From Paludibaculum sp. (GTDB lineage Bacteria; Acidobacteriota; Terriglobia; Bryobacterales; Bryobacteraceae), in assembly GCA_029973955.1 (NCBI GenBank), contig JARKQJ010000170.1, positions 1 to 64,000 of the forward strand: 64,000 bases of DNA. Reading direction: 5' to 3'. Positions 40,504 through 48,927 of this stretch are shown piece by piece (the first letter of the stretch is position 1; the number at the start of each line of letters is the position of its first letter). Below the pieces are notes generated by a model. That model saw only the letters and a list, made by a program, of their open reading frames with translations, searched no databases and was not told the origin of the DNA. The translations under genes were made by a program, and so were the position numbers.

Positions 40504-41535
40504 ATGCCCAAACAGATCATCATTGCGGGACGGCGCATCGGGCCCGACGCGAGGTGCTTCGTGATTGCGGAGGCCTGCGACAACCATCTTGGAAACATGG
40601 ACGCGGCCAAGGAGATGGTGCGCCAGGCGAAGGCTGCCGGCGCGGACGCCATTAAGTTCCAGCACCACCTGCCGGATGAAGAGATGCTGCGGGAAGGCGT
40701 GCCGATGTCGGCGAACTTCAACATGCCTCTGTATGAGTTCCTGCAGCGCTACGCACTCACACTGGATCAGCACCGGGAGCTGCTGCGGTACTGCAATGAG
40801 CTGGGCATCCTGTATCTGTGTACGCCGTTCAGCCGCAAGGCGGCTGAGGAACTTGAGGAGATGGGTGTGGCGGCTTTCAAGATCGGCTCCGGCGAACTGA
40901 CGGATCTGCCGACCTTGAAGGTGATCGCTCGTTTCGGCAAGCCGATGATCCTGAGCACGGGCATGGCGGAGTGGGAAGAGATCGATGAAACGGTGGAAAC
41001 GCTGCGCCCAATCAACGATCAACTGATCCTGATGAATTGCGTTTCGGAGTATCCAGCCAAGCACTGTGACGTGAACCTGGGCGTGATCGCGCAACTTGAG
41101 CAGCGCTACGACCTGATCGTGGGGCATTCAGATCACACTCCGGACATCTACACCTCCATCGCGGCGGTGGCGAGAGGCGCGAAGCTGCTGGAAAAACACA
41201 TCATCCTGGACCGCCGGCAACCGGGGCCGGACCAGGCGGTGTCGATTGAACCGTACGAACTGGCCGAACTGGTGAAGGCCACGCGGCGAGTGGAGGAGGC
41301 GTGCGGGGCTGAGAAGTCAGTCCACGAAATGGAACGCCCCATCCGGGAATGGGCGCACCGCAGCGTGGTTTCGTTGTGTCCAATTCCGAAAGGGACGAAG
41401 ATCTCCTCGGCGATGGTGTGGACCAAGCGGCCGGGCACGGGCATTCCGGCGCGGGATCTGGAGAACGTGGTGGAGCGGATCGCGGCGCGGGACATCCCGC
41501 AGGACCACCTGATTCGCTGGGATGAACTTGCCTGA
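40504..41535 (+). CDS. nonulosonic acid synthase (NeuB/LegI-like)
   Basis: A 343-aa TIM-barrel synthase that condenses a 2-acetamido-mannose-type sugar with phosphoenolpyruvate. Signatures are VIAEACDNHLGNMDAAKEMV, DAIKFQHHL, YLCTPFSRKAAEEL, FKIGSGELTDLP, LSTGMAEWEEID, NCVSEYPAKHCDVNL and GHSDHTPD. A C-terminal SAF antifreeze-like domain (about 280-343; SVVSLCPIPKGTKISSAMV) completes the family layout. It begins 3 bases after the CMP-sugar synthetase and is followed by the Wzt-type ATPase gene. Exact specificity (Neu, Leg or Pse) cannot be fixed from sequence alone. Confidence 0.93.
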   Translation: MPKQIIIAGRRIGPDARCFVIAEACDNHLGNMDAAKEMVRQAKAAGADAIKFQHHLPDEEMLREGVPMSANFNMPLYEFLQRYALTLDQHRELLRYCNELGILYLCTPFSRKAAEELEEMGVAAFKIGSGELTDLPTLKVIARFGKPMILSTGMAEWEEIDETVETLRPINDQLILMNCVSEYPAKHCDVNLGVIAQLEQRYDLIVGHSDHTPDIYTSIAAVARGAKLLEKHIILDRRQPGPDQAVSIEPYELAELVKATRRVEEACGAEKSVHEMERPIREWAHRSVVSLCPIPKGTKISSAMVWTKRPGTGIPARDLENVVERIAARDIPQDHLIRWDELA

Positions 41536-41559
41536 GATGAGAGCCAGAAGAGGATAAGC

Positions 41560-42813
41560 ATGTCGGCGATTCTGGTGGACAACCTATCGAAGCGGTACCA
41601 GATCGGGGTGCGCGAAAAGCGTTTCCCGACACTGCGCGACAGTCTTGCGCAATTGGCGCGGGCGCCGCAGAGACTATTCCGCCGCAACGGGACGGGCGCC
41701 ACGGATGACTGCCTTTGGGCGCTGAAGGACATCTCATTTGAGATCCGGCAGGGTGAGGTGACCGGCGTGATCGGACGCAACGGCGCGGGTAAGAGCACGC
41801 TATTGAAGATCCTCTCCCGGATTACTGAGCCGACTCAGGGTTTCGCTGAGATTCGAGGCCGCGTGGGCTCCCTCCTGGAGGTGGGCACAGGTTTTCATCC
41901 GGAACTCACTGGCCGGGAGAACATCTATCTAAACGGCGCGATTCTCGGCATGAGGCGGGCGGAGATCGATCGTAAGTTCGATGAGATTGTGAGTTTCGCC
42001 GAGATTGAGAGATTCCTGGACACAGTAGTGAAGCACTACTCAACGGGGATGTTCATGCGGCTGGCGTTCGCCGTGGCGGCCCATCTCGACCCGGAGATTC
42101 TACTGGTGGATGAGGTTCTGGCGGTAGGCGACGCCGAGTTCCAGAAGAAGTGCCTGGGCAAGATGAGCGGCGTGGCCAAACAGGGCCGCACCGTGCTATT
42201 TGTCAGCCACAACATGCCGGCGGTTCAGGCATTGTGCAGCCGCTGTCTGCTTCTGCAGGGTGGACGTCTGCAACTGGCGGGGAGCGTGCAGGAGGCAGTC
42301 GGGCTTTACCTGGCTGGCAACCAGCCCGTGGATCTGGATTCTGAACCGGGCGAAGTGGTGGTGCAAAACCTGCGCGTCAACGGCAGCATGGTGCCGGAAG
42401 TACATGCGGAGCAGCCGCTCCGCTTCGAGTTCGATCTCGGGTTGCGCCGGGATGTGGCCGGATACCGAATGATCCTGGTGATGGAAAACGAGGCGGGCAC
42501 TACCATCCTGCATGCGGTGAGAACTGACCGCGACCTGCCTGAGATCCGGCGAGCGGGCAACTACCGGCTCACCCTCACCACTCCAGCGCTGTGCCTGACG
42601 TCCGGCGCCTACAGCTATTACGTGAAGTTCATCTGGAACGGCCTGAATGTGAAGGGCCGCTACGTTTCCGACAAAGCAGTGGTGACATTCGGCGGCAATT
42701 ACGTCTCCGATATGTCGCCGGGAGTTCTGACGCCGGCGACAGATTGGGCGGCTGAGAAGAGCCAGCGAACGGCAGTTTCGAAGCGGCCGCCCGCCCCGAC
42801 GCATGCGGGGTAA
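41560..42813 (+). CDS. ABC exporter ATP-binding protein with C-terminal carbohydrate-binding domain (Wzt-like)
   Basis: A 417-aa ATPase. Walker A is GRNGAGKSTLLKIL near residue 75, the signature loop is YSTGMFMRLAFAVA near 160, Walker B is EILLVDEVLAVGD near 180, and the H-loop is FVSHNM. Residues about 265-400 form a Wzt_C-type beta-sandwich (VHAEQPLRFEFDLG, YSYYVKFIWNGLNVKGRYVSD) that in O9a-type systems reads the modified chain end. It pairs with the Wzm permease at 30215. Presence of the binding domain suggests export is coupled to a specific cap, possibly the nonulosonic or acylated residue made by genes upstream. A clear AGAGGA lies before the ATG. Confidence 0.93.
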   Translation: MSAILVDNLSKRYQIGVREKRFPTLRDSLAQLARAPQRLFRRNGTGATDDCLWALKDISFEIRQGEVTGVIGRNGAGKSTLLKILSRITEPTQGFAEIRGRVGSLLEVGTGFHPELTGRENIYLNGAILGMRRAEIDRKFDEIVSFAEIERFLDTVVKHYSTGMFMRLAFAVAAHLDPEILLVDEVLAVGDAEFQKKCLGKMSGVAKQGRTVLFVSHNMPAVQALCSRCLLLQGGRLQLAGSVQEAVGLYLAGNQPVDLDSEPGEVVVQNLRVNGSMVPEVHAEQPLRFEFDLGLRRDVAGYRMILVMENEAGTTILHAVRTDRDLPEIRRAGNYRLTLTTPALCLTSGAYSYYVKFIWNGLNVKGRYVSDKAVVTFGGNYVSDMSPGVLTPATDWAAEKSQRTAVSKRPPAPTHAG

Positions 42814-42828
42814 CCGACCATGGGTACC

Positions 42829-42846
42829 ATTACTACTACGAGTAAT
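42829..42846. promoter_or_regulatory. inverted repeat upstream of the PEP-CTERM gene
   Basis: ATTACT-ACTACG-AGTAAT is a perfect 6-6-6 inverted repeat, 15 bases after the Wzt stop and 54 bases before the next ATG. The short surrounding gap is AT-richer than the genes. It may be an operator or part of an internal promoter. No clear -35/-10 pair could be fixed. Confidence 0.3.
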
Positions 42847-42899
42847 ATAGATCTTCCATCTCCCACAGGTTGTGCTAGTATCGCGCAAGAGGAAAATAG

Positions 42900-43532
42900 A
42901 TGCTTGCACGGAACTTGGCCTTCCTTCTTCTGTGGGGTTTCACTTGCAGTGGCGCAATCATTGCCTATGATTACCCCACTTCCATCGGGAATCAGACTTT
43001 TGGCGGCCCCCTGGGCATGGACTTCGATGTGAATTCGTCCATCTCCATCACGAGCCTGGGTGTATATGACAGCGGCGCGGACGGGCTGGGCCGTCAGATC
43101 ACCGCTTACATCTACGACCGCAATACAGGCGTCGCGTTGGCCAGTCTCGTATTCAACACTGGGGCAACGGGAACGCTCATTAATGGCGCACGCTTCCTGC
43201 CGCTGGCGGTGGCTCTGAATTTGAGTGCTGGCTTCCAGGGCTCCATCGTTGCAGAGAACTACGGCGACCTGGAACCCAACCTCAACAACGTGTTGGGATC
43301 ATTGTCCACCCTGAATACTGGCGGCGGGGCCATCTCGTTTGTCGGCACGTCGCGATACGGCCTGGTGCAGGGAGCTTTTCCGTCGACGATCGATAGCGGA
43401 CCGGCGAACCGCTACGGGGCCGGAACATTCATCTTTGAGACGCTCGTCCAGGAAGTGCCGGAGCCATCGACAATGTTGCTGGCGGCAGCCGGGCTGCTGT
43501 GCGCAGCGTACTGGAAGCGCAGAGTTTCCTAG
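42900..43532 (+). CDS. PEP-CTERM sorting-domain protein
   Basis: A 210-aa exported protein. The signal peptide (LAFLLLWGFTCSGAIIA) leads to a beta-rich, Gly/Asn/Thr-rich body without a known catalytic motif. The C-terminus is a standard PEP-CTERM tripartite signal: VPEPSTM, a hydrophobic helix LLAAAGLLCAAYW and the basic tail KRRVS (about residues 187-210). Such proteins are processed by an exosortase and often travel with exopolysaccharide loci. No exosortase gene is seen in the window, so it must lie elsewhere. An internal hairpin follows the gene. Confidence 0.88.
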   Translation: MLARNLAFLLLWGFTCSGAIIAYDYPTSIGNQTFGGPLGMDFDVNSSISITSLGVYDSGADGLGRQITAYIYDRNTGVALASLVFNTGATGTLINGARFLPLAVALNLSAGFQGSIVAENYGDLEPNLNNVLGSLSTLNTGGGAISFVGTSRYGLVQGAFPSTIDSGPANRYGAGTFIFETLVQEVPEPSTMLLAAAGLLCAAYWKRRVS

Positions 43533-43584
43533 ATCCGCCTTTCCGCCTGCCAGGCAGGCCAGAAAACCACTCCACAAACCGAAC

Positions 43585-43606
43585 GGGCGCGCCAACAGGC
43601 GCGCCC
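43585..43606 (+). terminator. strong GC hairpin after the PEP-CTERM gene
   Basis: GGGCGCGCC and GGCGCGCCC form a perfect 9-bp stem with a 4-base loop, followed by CATTTCTTT. It is a likely intrinsic terminator or mRNA-end hairpin in the middle of an otherwise continuous plus-strand locus. The GTG start of the next gene is only 13 bases further on, so read-through would need the antiterminator encoded at the head of the locus. Confidence 0.6.
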
Positions 43607-43618
43607 CATTTCTTTCCC

Positions 43619-45061
43619 GTGTCGAAACCACGCCTAATCATCCCCGTCAGCCTGCAGTTTTCGGTCCGTTACCTGCTGAGGTCCGGCCTGCTGGAGGAGC
43701 TACAGCAGAGGTGCGAGCCGGTAATCCTACTGGCTTGGAAAGACGAAGGTCTTGAGCGCGAACTGAGCGACCTGGCCGAGGTGCACAGCCTGGTGAAGTC
43801 GCAATGGGGCGGCGACTACGAACGGGTGCGCGCGCCATTAAACTCCGATTTCCAGATGCGGATGGCCAGCCCCTCCACGCCGATCCGGGAGAGGCGATCG
43901 AACCTGGATCGTGGAACCATGGAGCGGCTGCAGCGCAAGGCGCGGCTGACGTTGCGATGGCTGGTGGCCAGCATGCCAGGCATGGTGGAGTCCCTGCGGA
44001 AGCGGGAACTGGAACTGCTATGGACCGATACCAACGCGCGTGAAGTGCAGCGGCAAATCCACCGGCTGCGGGGGGATGCCCTGTTCTGCCTGACGCCATT
44101 CATCCCGGATGAGGAGTTGACGGCGCGGGTGTGCACGCTGGAAGGATTGCCCTCCTGCACCTCGATTCTGTCATTCGACAACCTGACCACACGAAGCTGG
44201 ATTCCGGTCGCTTTTGACACATATTGCGTGTGGAATCGGCATAATGCCGAGCAATTGAAACGCGGCTACCCGGAGTCGCGAGACAAACCGGTGCACATTG
44301 TCGGCTCGCCCCAGTTCGATTTCTATTGGGACTCCAAGTACTCATGGGACGACGCGAAATGGCGCCGCACGCTGGGGTTGCCGGCCGGCCGGCCGGTGGT
44401 GCTGTTCGGGGGCGGGTATTATTCATGCGCACCCCACGAACCGCAGTTCCTGCAGCATCTGGATGAGGCGATCTCCCGGGGCGAAATTCCAGGGGATCCC
44501 ATGATTCTGTTCCGGCGTCATCCGGTAGATCCAATCGGACGGTGGGAGAGCATCCTGAGAGGCGCGAAGAATGTGGTGCATGACGATCCGTGGGAGTTCC
44601 GCTCAACGATTCTGGGCCATACGAACGTGAGCCACGAGGATATTGCAAAGCTGAGATCGACACTCGAGCACACGGTGGCGCATGTGAACGTGGCGTCGAC
44701 GATGACGGTGGATGGGGCGATTCTGGACAGGCCGCAAATCGGTCCGGCCTACGATGAGAGTCCGGGAGGGAAGTACCATCGTTCGGCGTATGAGTGCTAC
44801 CAGCAGGAGCATTTCCTGCCGATCCTGAATTCGGGCGGCGTGTCGCTGGCGCGCAGCCAGGCGGAGCTGATCGCGGCATTGCGGTCGGCGCTGCTCAACC
44901 CTTCGGCTCAACAGGAAGGCCGCAAGCGGATTGTGCACGAGATCTGCACCTTCGATGATGGCCGGTGTACGAACCGGGTGGCGGAGGTAGTGCTGGAGTT
45001 CCTGGGCCGCCGGCGGCCGCAAGTGGCGCCGCTGAGCGCCATGACGATCGCTTCCGAGTGA
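43619..45061 (+). CDS. GT-B-like surface polysaccharide glycosyltransferase (unknown family)
   Basis: A 480-aa protein I can place only broadly. The C-terminal half (VNVASTMTVDGAILDRPQIGPAYDE near 370-395, and RHPVDPIGRWESIL) resembles capsule / CDP-glycerol-type GT-B proteins, where a Ser/Thr-Asp-x2-Asp/Glu segment binds the nucleotide sugar. No signal peptide or membrane helix is visible. It might add or transfer a sugar to the repeat unit. The start is inferred: the frame extends upstream across the hairpin, but the GTG at 43619 begins the conserved KPRLIIPVSLQF segment. Confidence 0.6.
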   Translation: MSKPRLIIPVSLQFSVRYLLRSGLLEELQQRCEPVILLAWKDEGLERELSDLAEVHSLVKSQWGGDYERVRAPLNSDFQMRMASPSTPIRERRSNLDRGTMERLQRKARLTLRWLVASMPGMVESLRKRELELLWTDTNAREVQRQIHRLRGDALFCLTPFIPDEELTARVCTLEGLPSCTSILSFDNLTTRSWIPVAFDTYCVWNRHNAEQLKRGYPESRDKPVHIVGSPQFDFYWDSKYSWDDAKWRRTLGLPAGRPVVLFGGGYYSCAPHEPQFLQHLDEAISRGEIPGDPMILFRRHPVDPIGRWESILRGAKNVVHDDPWEFRSTILGHTNVSHEDIAKLRSTLEHTVAHVNVASTMTVDGAILDRPQIGPAYDESPGGKYHRSAYECYQQEHFLPILNSGGVSLARSQAELIAALRSALLNPSAQQEGRKRIVHEICTFDDGRCTNRVAEVVLEFLGRRRPQVAPLSAMTIASE

Positions 45062-45085
45062 GATTCTCCCAAAGGGCTGGTTTTC

Positions 45086-47017
45086 GTGTTCACGCGAGAA
45101 CATACCAATTTCCTGCTGCAATGCTGCAAGCGGCGGCGTTTCGGCGACGGAGCGAAGTTCCTGACCCGACCGTTGCGAGTGTCGCTGTACAGGCTGCGCC
45201 GGCGGGCCGCATCGAAGGCGGCAATTGCGGAGGCGACGGCGACCACCGCCGACGACGCGGCTGGACTGGACGGCCGCGTACATGGGGTGTTTGCGCCGCT
45301 GTGCGTCAAGGGTGAGAAGGTACTGGAGGATGGGCTTCTGGCGATGGACGTGGACGCTCAACTGCGGGGCGTATATCGCCTGGCAGGAGGCGCCTACCGG
45401 CCACTGGTGCCGCCGGGGGCCACCGAAGTGAGTCTGCAGGGATTGCTGGACAGCGAAGACGTGCACTGCTGGCACCGGCTCTACTGGGCGGGCCGTTTCG
45501 CACGCGCCGCGGCGGCGGGGCACGAGAAAGCGCTGGATGCTCTGATCGTGCAGTTGACCGCGTGGTTGGATGGGCCGCAGAAGCATTGCCGTGAATCGCA
45601 GGCCGCCTACACCCTTGCCGAGCGCATCTGCTCCATCGCGGAAGTGCTGTTCTGGACGGCGGCTGGCGAGCGAGGCCTGCCGGAAGCTCTCACGCTCCAG
45701 CTAAAGAGCCAGAGCCGTCGAGATGCGCGCCTGTTGACCAGGCGGCTGGAATACCATCTGGGGGTCCACAATCATCTCCTGAACGACGCGCGCGGGCTGT
45801 ACGCCGCAGCGGAGATGCTGCCGGAGTGCGAGGAAAGCACGGAGTGGCGGAGGGCGGCGTTCGGCCTGTGGGAACATTTCTTCCCCTTGCTGCTGTTGCC
45901 GGATGGCACTCTGGCGGAGCAGTCAAGCCACTATCACCTGCTGCTTTGCCGCACGGCACTGGAGTACGTGCTGGCGGCCCGGTCGGCGGGGCGGGCGCTG
46001 CCGGATGGAATGAAGGAGAAGTTCACCGGCATGTTCCGGCTGGCCAACGATCTGGTACGGCCGGACGGCACGCTACCCCGGTTCGGCGACAATTCGCCGG
46101 ATCACATGGGAGAGGAGTTGTGGGGCCTGATGGCGGCGGCGCACTCCCACGGCCTGCTCGAAGAGACGCCCAGGCATTCCAAGGTCACGATGTTGACCCG
46201 TTATTACGCCCGCTATTACGAAGGCTCCGCGCCGGAGCAAGCGCGCGTGGCCGAGAGCGGCGGGACGAGGCTCTATGAAGACGGCGGGTTTGGTTTCCTG
46301 CGCTCAGCGGACGGGGCGACAGAAGTGGCGATCCATGCGAACCCACAGCCGGCGGCCGGGGCGCACGGCGACAGCGGCATCGGCAGTTTCGAAGTATGGC
46401 GTCAGGGGCAGGTGATCATCCGCGAGCCAGGCTGCTATCTGGGCCCCTCGTGCTCCCGAGCAGCGTGGTTCCGTAGCGCCGAGGCTCAGAATGTGACGAG
46501 CGTGGAGGATCTGGGGCCGGCGGTTCTGCTGGAGGACCAGCGCCGGATGCCCGAGTGGTACTGGGGTGAAGCAGGGCGATGGCAGTGCCCGAGCCCGGAC
46601 ACGCTGCTGTTCGAATCAAATGCCTTTTCCCGCCTGCAGCACGGAATGAAGCTGGCGCGGCGCTGGACGCTGGGCGAAGCGGGGGAGCTTCTCTTCGAAG
46701 AGGCGCTGTCCGGCCGGGGTGCGATCGGGCTGCGGTCGAGGCTCTTTCTGGGAGAAGGCCACTGGAAAGCGGAAGAGGATGCGGCGGGGCACGGCTGGCT
46801 GCTGACGCGGCAGGCGGAGCACGGTCCCGCGACGCGCCTGGCACTGACATTGCCGCGGGGACTGACAGTATCCGTGGAGGACGCGCACTTCACTCCGGAG
46901 TACGGCGTGGAACACCCGGCGCAGGTTGTTGTTTGGAGCGGCAGGATATCGCTACCGTGCCGATGGAGCCTGCGCAGCGAGTTTTCGGAAAAGGTTTATC
47001 GGGCGAGGAATCACTGA
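45086..47017 (+). CDS. heparinase II/III-like polysaccharide lyase-family protein
   Basis: A 643-aa protein with the (alpha/alpha) toroid and beta-sandwich layout of the heparinase II/III family. The segment HLGVHNHLLNDARGLYAAAEML (about 230-250) with its Asn-His pair, then SSHYHLLLCRTALEYVL near 280, are typical active-site helices. A later region (EDGGFGFLRSADGATEVAIHANPQPAAGAHGDSGIGSFEV near 395-435) matches the Heparinase_II_III C-terminal domain. Members of this family are frequent in exopolysaccharide loci; the role here may be editing or depolymerising the polymer. GTG start at 45086; no signal peptide seen. Confidence 0.85.
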   Translation: MFTREHTNFLLQCCKRRRFGDGAKFLTRPLRVSLYRLRRRAASKAAIAEATATTADDAAGLDGRVHGVFAPLCVKGEKVLEDGLLAMDVDAQLRGVYRLAGGAYRPLVPPGATEVSLQGLLDSEDVHCWHRLYWAGRFARAAAAGHEKALDALIVQLTAWLDGPQKHCRESQAAYTLAERICSIAEVLFWTAAGERGLPEALTLQLKSQSRRDARLLTRRLEYHLGVHNHLLNDARGLYAAAEMLPECEESTEWRRAAFGLWEHFFPLLLLPDGTLAEQSSHYHLLLCRTALEYVLAARSAGRALPDGMKEKFTGMFRLANDLVRPDGTLPRFGDNSPDHMGEELWGLMAAAHSHGLLEETPRHSKVTMLTRYYARYYEGSAPEQARVAESGGTRLYEDGGFGFLRSADGATEVAIHANPQPAAGAHGDSGIGSFEVWRQGQVIIREPGCYLGPSCSRAAWFRSAEAQNVTSVEDLGPAVLLEDQRRMPEWYWGEAGRWQCPSPDTLLFESNAFSRLQHGMKLARRWTLGEAGELLFEEALSGRGAIGLRSRLFLGEGHWKAEEDAAGHGWLLTRQAEHGPATRLALTLPRGLTVSVEDAHFTPEYGVEHPAQVVVWSGRISLPCRWSLRSEFSEKVYRARNH

Positions 47018-47019
47018 CC

Positions 47020-48927
47020 ATGTGCGGAATTGCCGGCATCTACGATCCCCTGAGACCTCCCAGGCCCGAGCAGTTGCACTGCATGGTCTCAATCCAACAG
47101 CACCGTGGCCCGGATGGCAGCGGCGAGTGGCTGAACGGCCCAGTGGCTCTGGGCATGAGGCGACTGGCCATCATCGACCTGGCAGGCGGGGATCAACCGA
47201 TCTTCAATGAAGACCGGACGGTGGCCGTTGTATTCAACGGAGAGATCTACAATTACGTCGAACTCCGCCGGGAGCTGGCCCGGAGCGGCCACGTCTTCCA
47301 GACACAGAGCGACACCGAAGTCCTGGTGCACCTCTACGAGGAGATGGGGGAGGCGATGCTTCCCCGGTTGAATGGGATGTTTGGCTTCGCAATCTGGGAC
47401 TCGGTGAAACGGCGTGTTTTTCTTGCGCGTGACCGCATGGGCGTGAAGCCGATGTACTACGCACAGCGCGGGTCGCGCTGGTATTTCGCCTCGGAGTTGA
47501 AGTGCCTCCTCACACAATCTGAGCTGCGGAACAGCCTGGAACTGGATGAGGATTCGCTGGCCGATTTCCTGCGGCTCTCTTACATCCCTCGCGATCGAAC
47601 GCCCTATCGCGGAGTGTTTAAGCTGCTGCCGGGACACAGCCTCATGCTGGAGCCAGACCATTCCGTGAACCGGCAATGGTGGAATCTGGCGGAGGAACAG
47701 GAGCCAGTTTCGGGCAGCCACCAGTCCCGCCGGGAACAACTGGCGGAGTTGTTCACCGACGCAGTAAGGCTGCGCATGAGAAGCGACGTGCCGGTGGCGT
47801 CGTTTCTGAGTGGAGGATTGGATTCGAGCCTGGTGACGATCGTTGCGCAGGAACATTCGTCGATTCCGCTGAACACGTTCACGCTCGGGTTCGAGCACAC
47901 TGAGTTCGACGAGACGCCGTACGCGCGGGCGGTAGCGGAGCATGCGAACACGAGGCACCGGGAATCGCTATCGAGGCCGATGCACGCGCTGGAGAGTTTG
48001 CCGCTGATGTTGTGGCACATGGACGAGCCGATGGGCGACTCGTCGATCATCCCGAACTACCTCATCACGCGGTTCGCCAGCCAGCACGTGAAGGTATGTC
48101 TCTCCGGCCTGGGCGGAGACGAGTTGTTCGGCGGCTATTCCCGGTATCTGGACCCGGGCATCGGACGCATCAGGAAGCTGTTTGCGCCGCTGCCGAGCAC
48201 GGCCGGAGCGCTATCGCCACTGATGAGCCGGTTCAGCTATTCGTGGAGCGAAGAGCTGCGGTTGGCCTCGGGGCCGCGCCATGACTGGCGCGGCTACCTG
48301 CACCGTCTGCAGGTGTTCCACAGCAAGGCCTTGAGCGATGTCGGCTTCCCTGCCCAAGGCAGGACCGAGGGTCTGATCGAACAGTTGTGGAACGAGTATC
48401 CGGGCACTGACGCAGTGTCGCGGCGGCAGTTTGTCGATCAGCATACATATCTGCCGGACCAGATCCTGGCGCTGACAGACAGGATGTCGATGGCCAACGC
48501 GCTGGAGGTACGAGTCCCGTTCATGGACTACCGGCTGGTGCGATTCAGCCAGGGGTTGACCTCGCTGGCAAAACAGACTCCACACGAGTTCAAGATCTTT
48601 CTGAAGGCGGCGTTGGGTGACAAGTGCCCGCCGGAGATTCTGACGCGGCGGAAGTGGGGATTCGACACGCCGCTGGCGCGCTGGGTGACGCGGCCCGAGT
48701 TGTTCCCGTGGATTCAGAGCCTGGATGCCGGCGAGGCGGTGAGACGTGGATTGCTGCGGGCCAAGGGAGTGCGGACACTCACGAGAACCCCCGAAGCGGC
48801 GCACAGGGCGGCACGGCGGGTATGGAACCTGCTGGTGCTTGACGTGTGGCTGCGGGTGCATGCGCGCAGGAATGCACCGACGGAGACGCTGGCGGAGTTG
48901 CTCGAGGAGTCAGTATGCATCCGGTAG
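47020..48927 (+). CDS. AsnB-like glutamine-dependent amidotransferase
   Basis: A 635-aa asparagine synthase-type enzyme. The N-terminal Ntn glutaminase begins with catalytic Cys2 (MCGIAGIYDP) and contains QHRGPDGSGEW, RLAIIDLAGG and FNGEIYNY. The synthetase domain has the ATP PP-loop SFLSGGLDSSLV near 265 and CLSGLGGDELFGGYSRY near 365. In polysaccharide loci such enzymes amidate uronic acids rather than make asparagine; that is the likely role here but is inference. The ATG at 47020 gives the essential N-terminal Cys2; longer frames upstream lack homology. It overlaps the next glycosyltransferase gene by 13 bases. Confidence 0.92.
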   Translation: MCGIAGIYDPLRPPRPEQLHCMVSIQQHRGPDGSGEWLNGPVALGMRRLAIIDLAGGDQPIFNEDRTVAVVFNGEIYNYVELRRELARSGHVFQTQSDTEVLVHLYEEMGEAMLPRLNGMFGFAIWDSVKRRVFLARDRMGVKPMYYAQRGSRWYFASELKCLLTQSELRNSLELDEDSLADFLRLSYIPRDRTPYRGVFKLLPGHSLMLEPDHSVNRQWWNLAEEQEPVSGSHQSRREQLAELFTDAVRLRMRSDVPVASFLSGGLDSSLVTIVAQEHSSIPLNTFTLGFEHTEFDETPYARAVAEHANTRHRESLSRPMHALESLPLMLWHMDEPMGDSSIIPNYLITRFASQHVKVCLSGLGGDELFGGYSRYLDPGIGRIRKLFAPLPSTAGALSPLMSRFSYSWSEELRLASGPRHDWRGYLHRLQVFHSKALSDVGFPAQGRTEGLIEQLWNEYPGTDAVSRRQFVDQHTYLPDQILALTDRMSMANALEVRVPFMDYRLVRFSQGLTSLAKQTPHEFKIFLKAALGDKCPPEILTRRKWGFDTPLARWVTRPELFPWIQSLDAGEAVRRGLLRAKGVRTLTRTPEAAHRAARRVWNLLVLDVWLRVHARRNAPTETLAELLEESVCIR

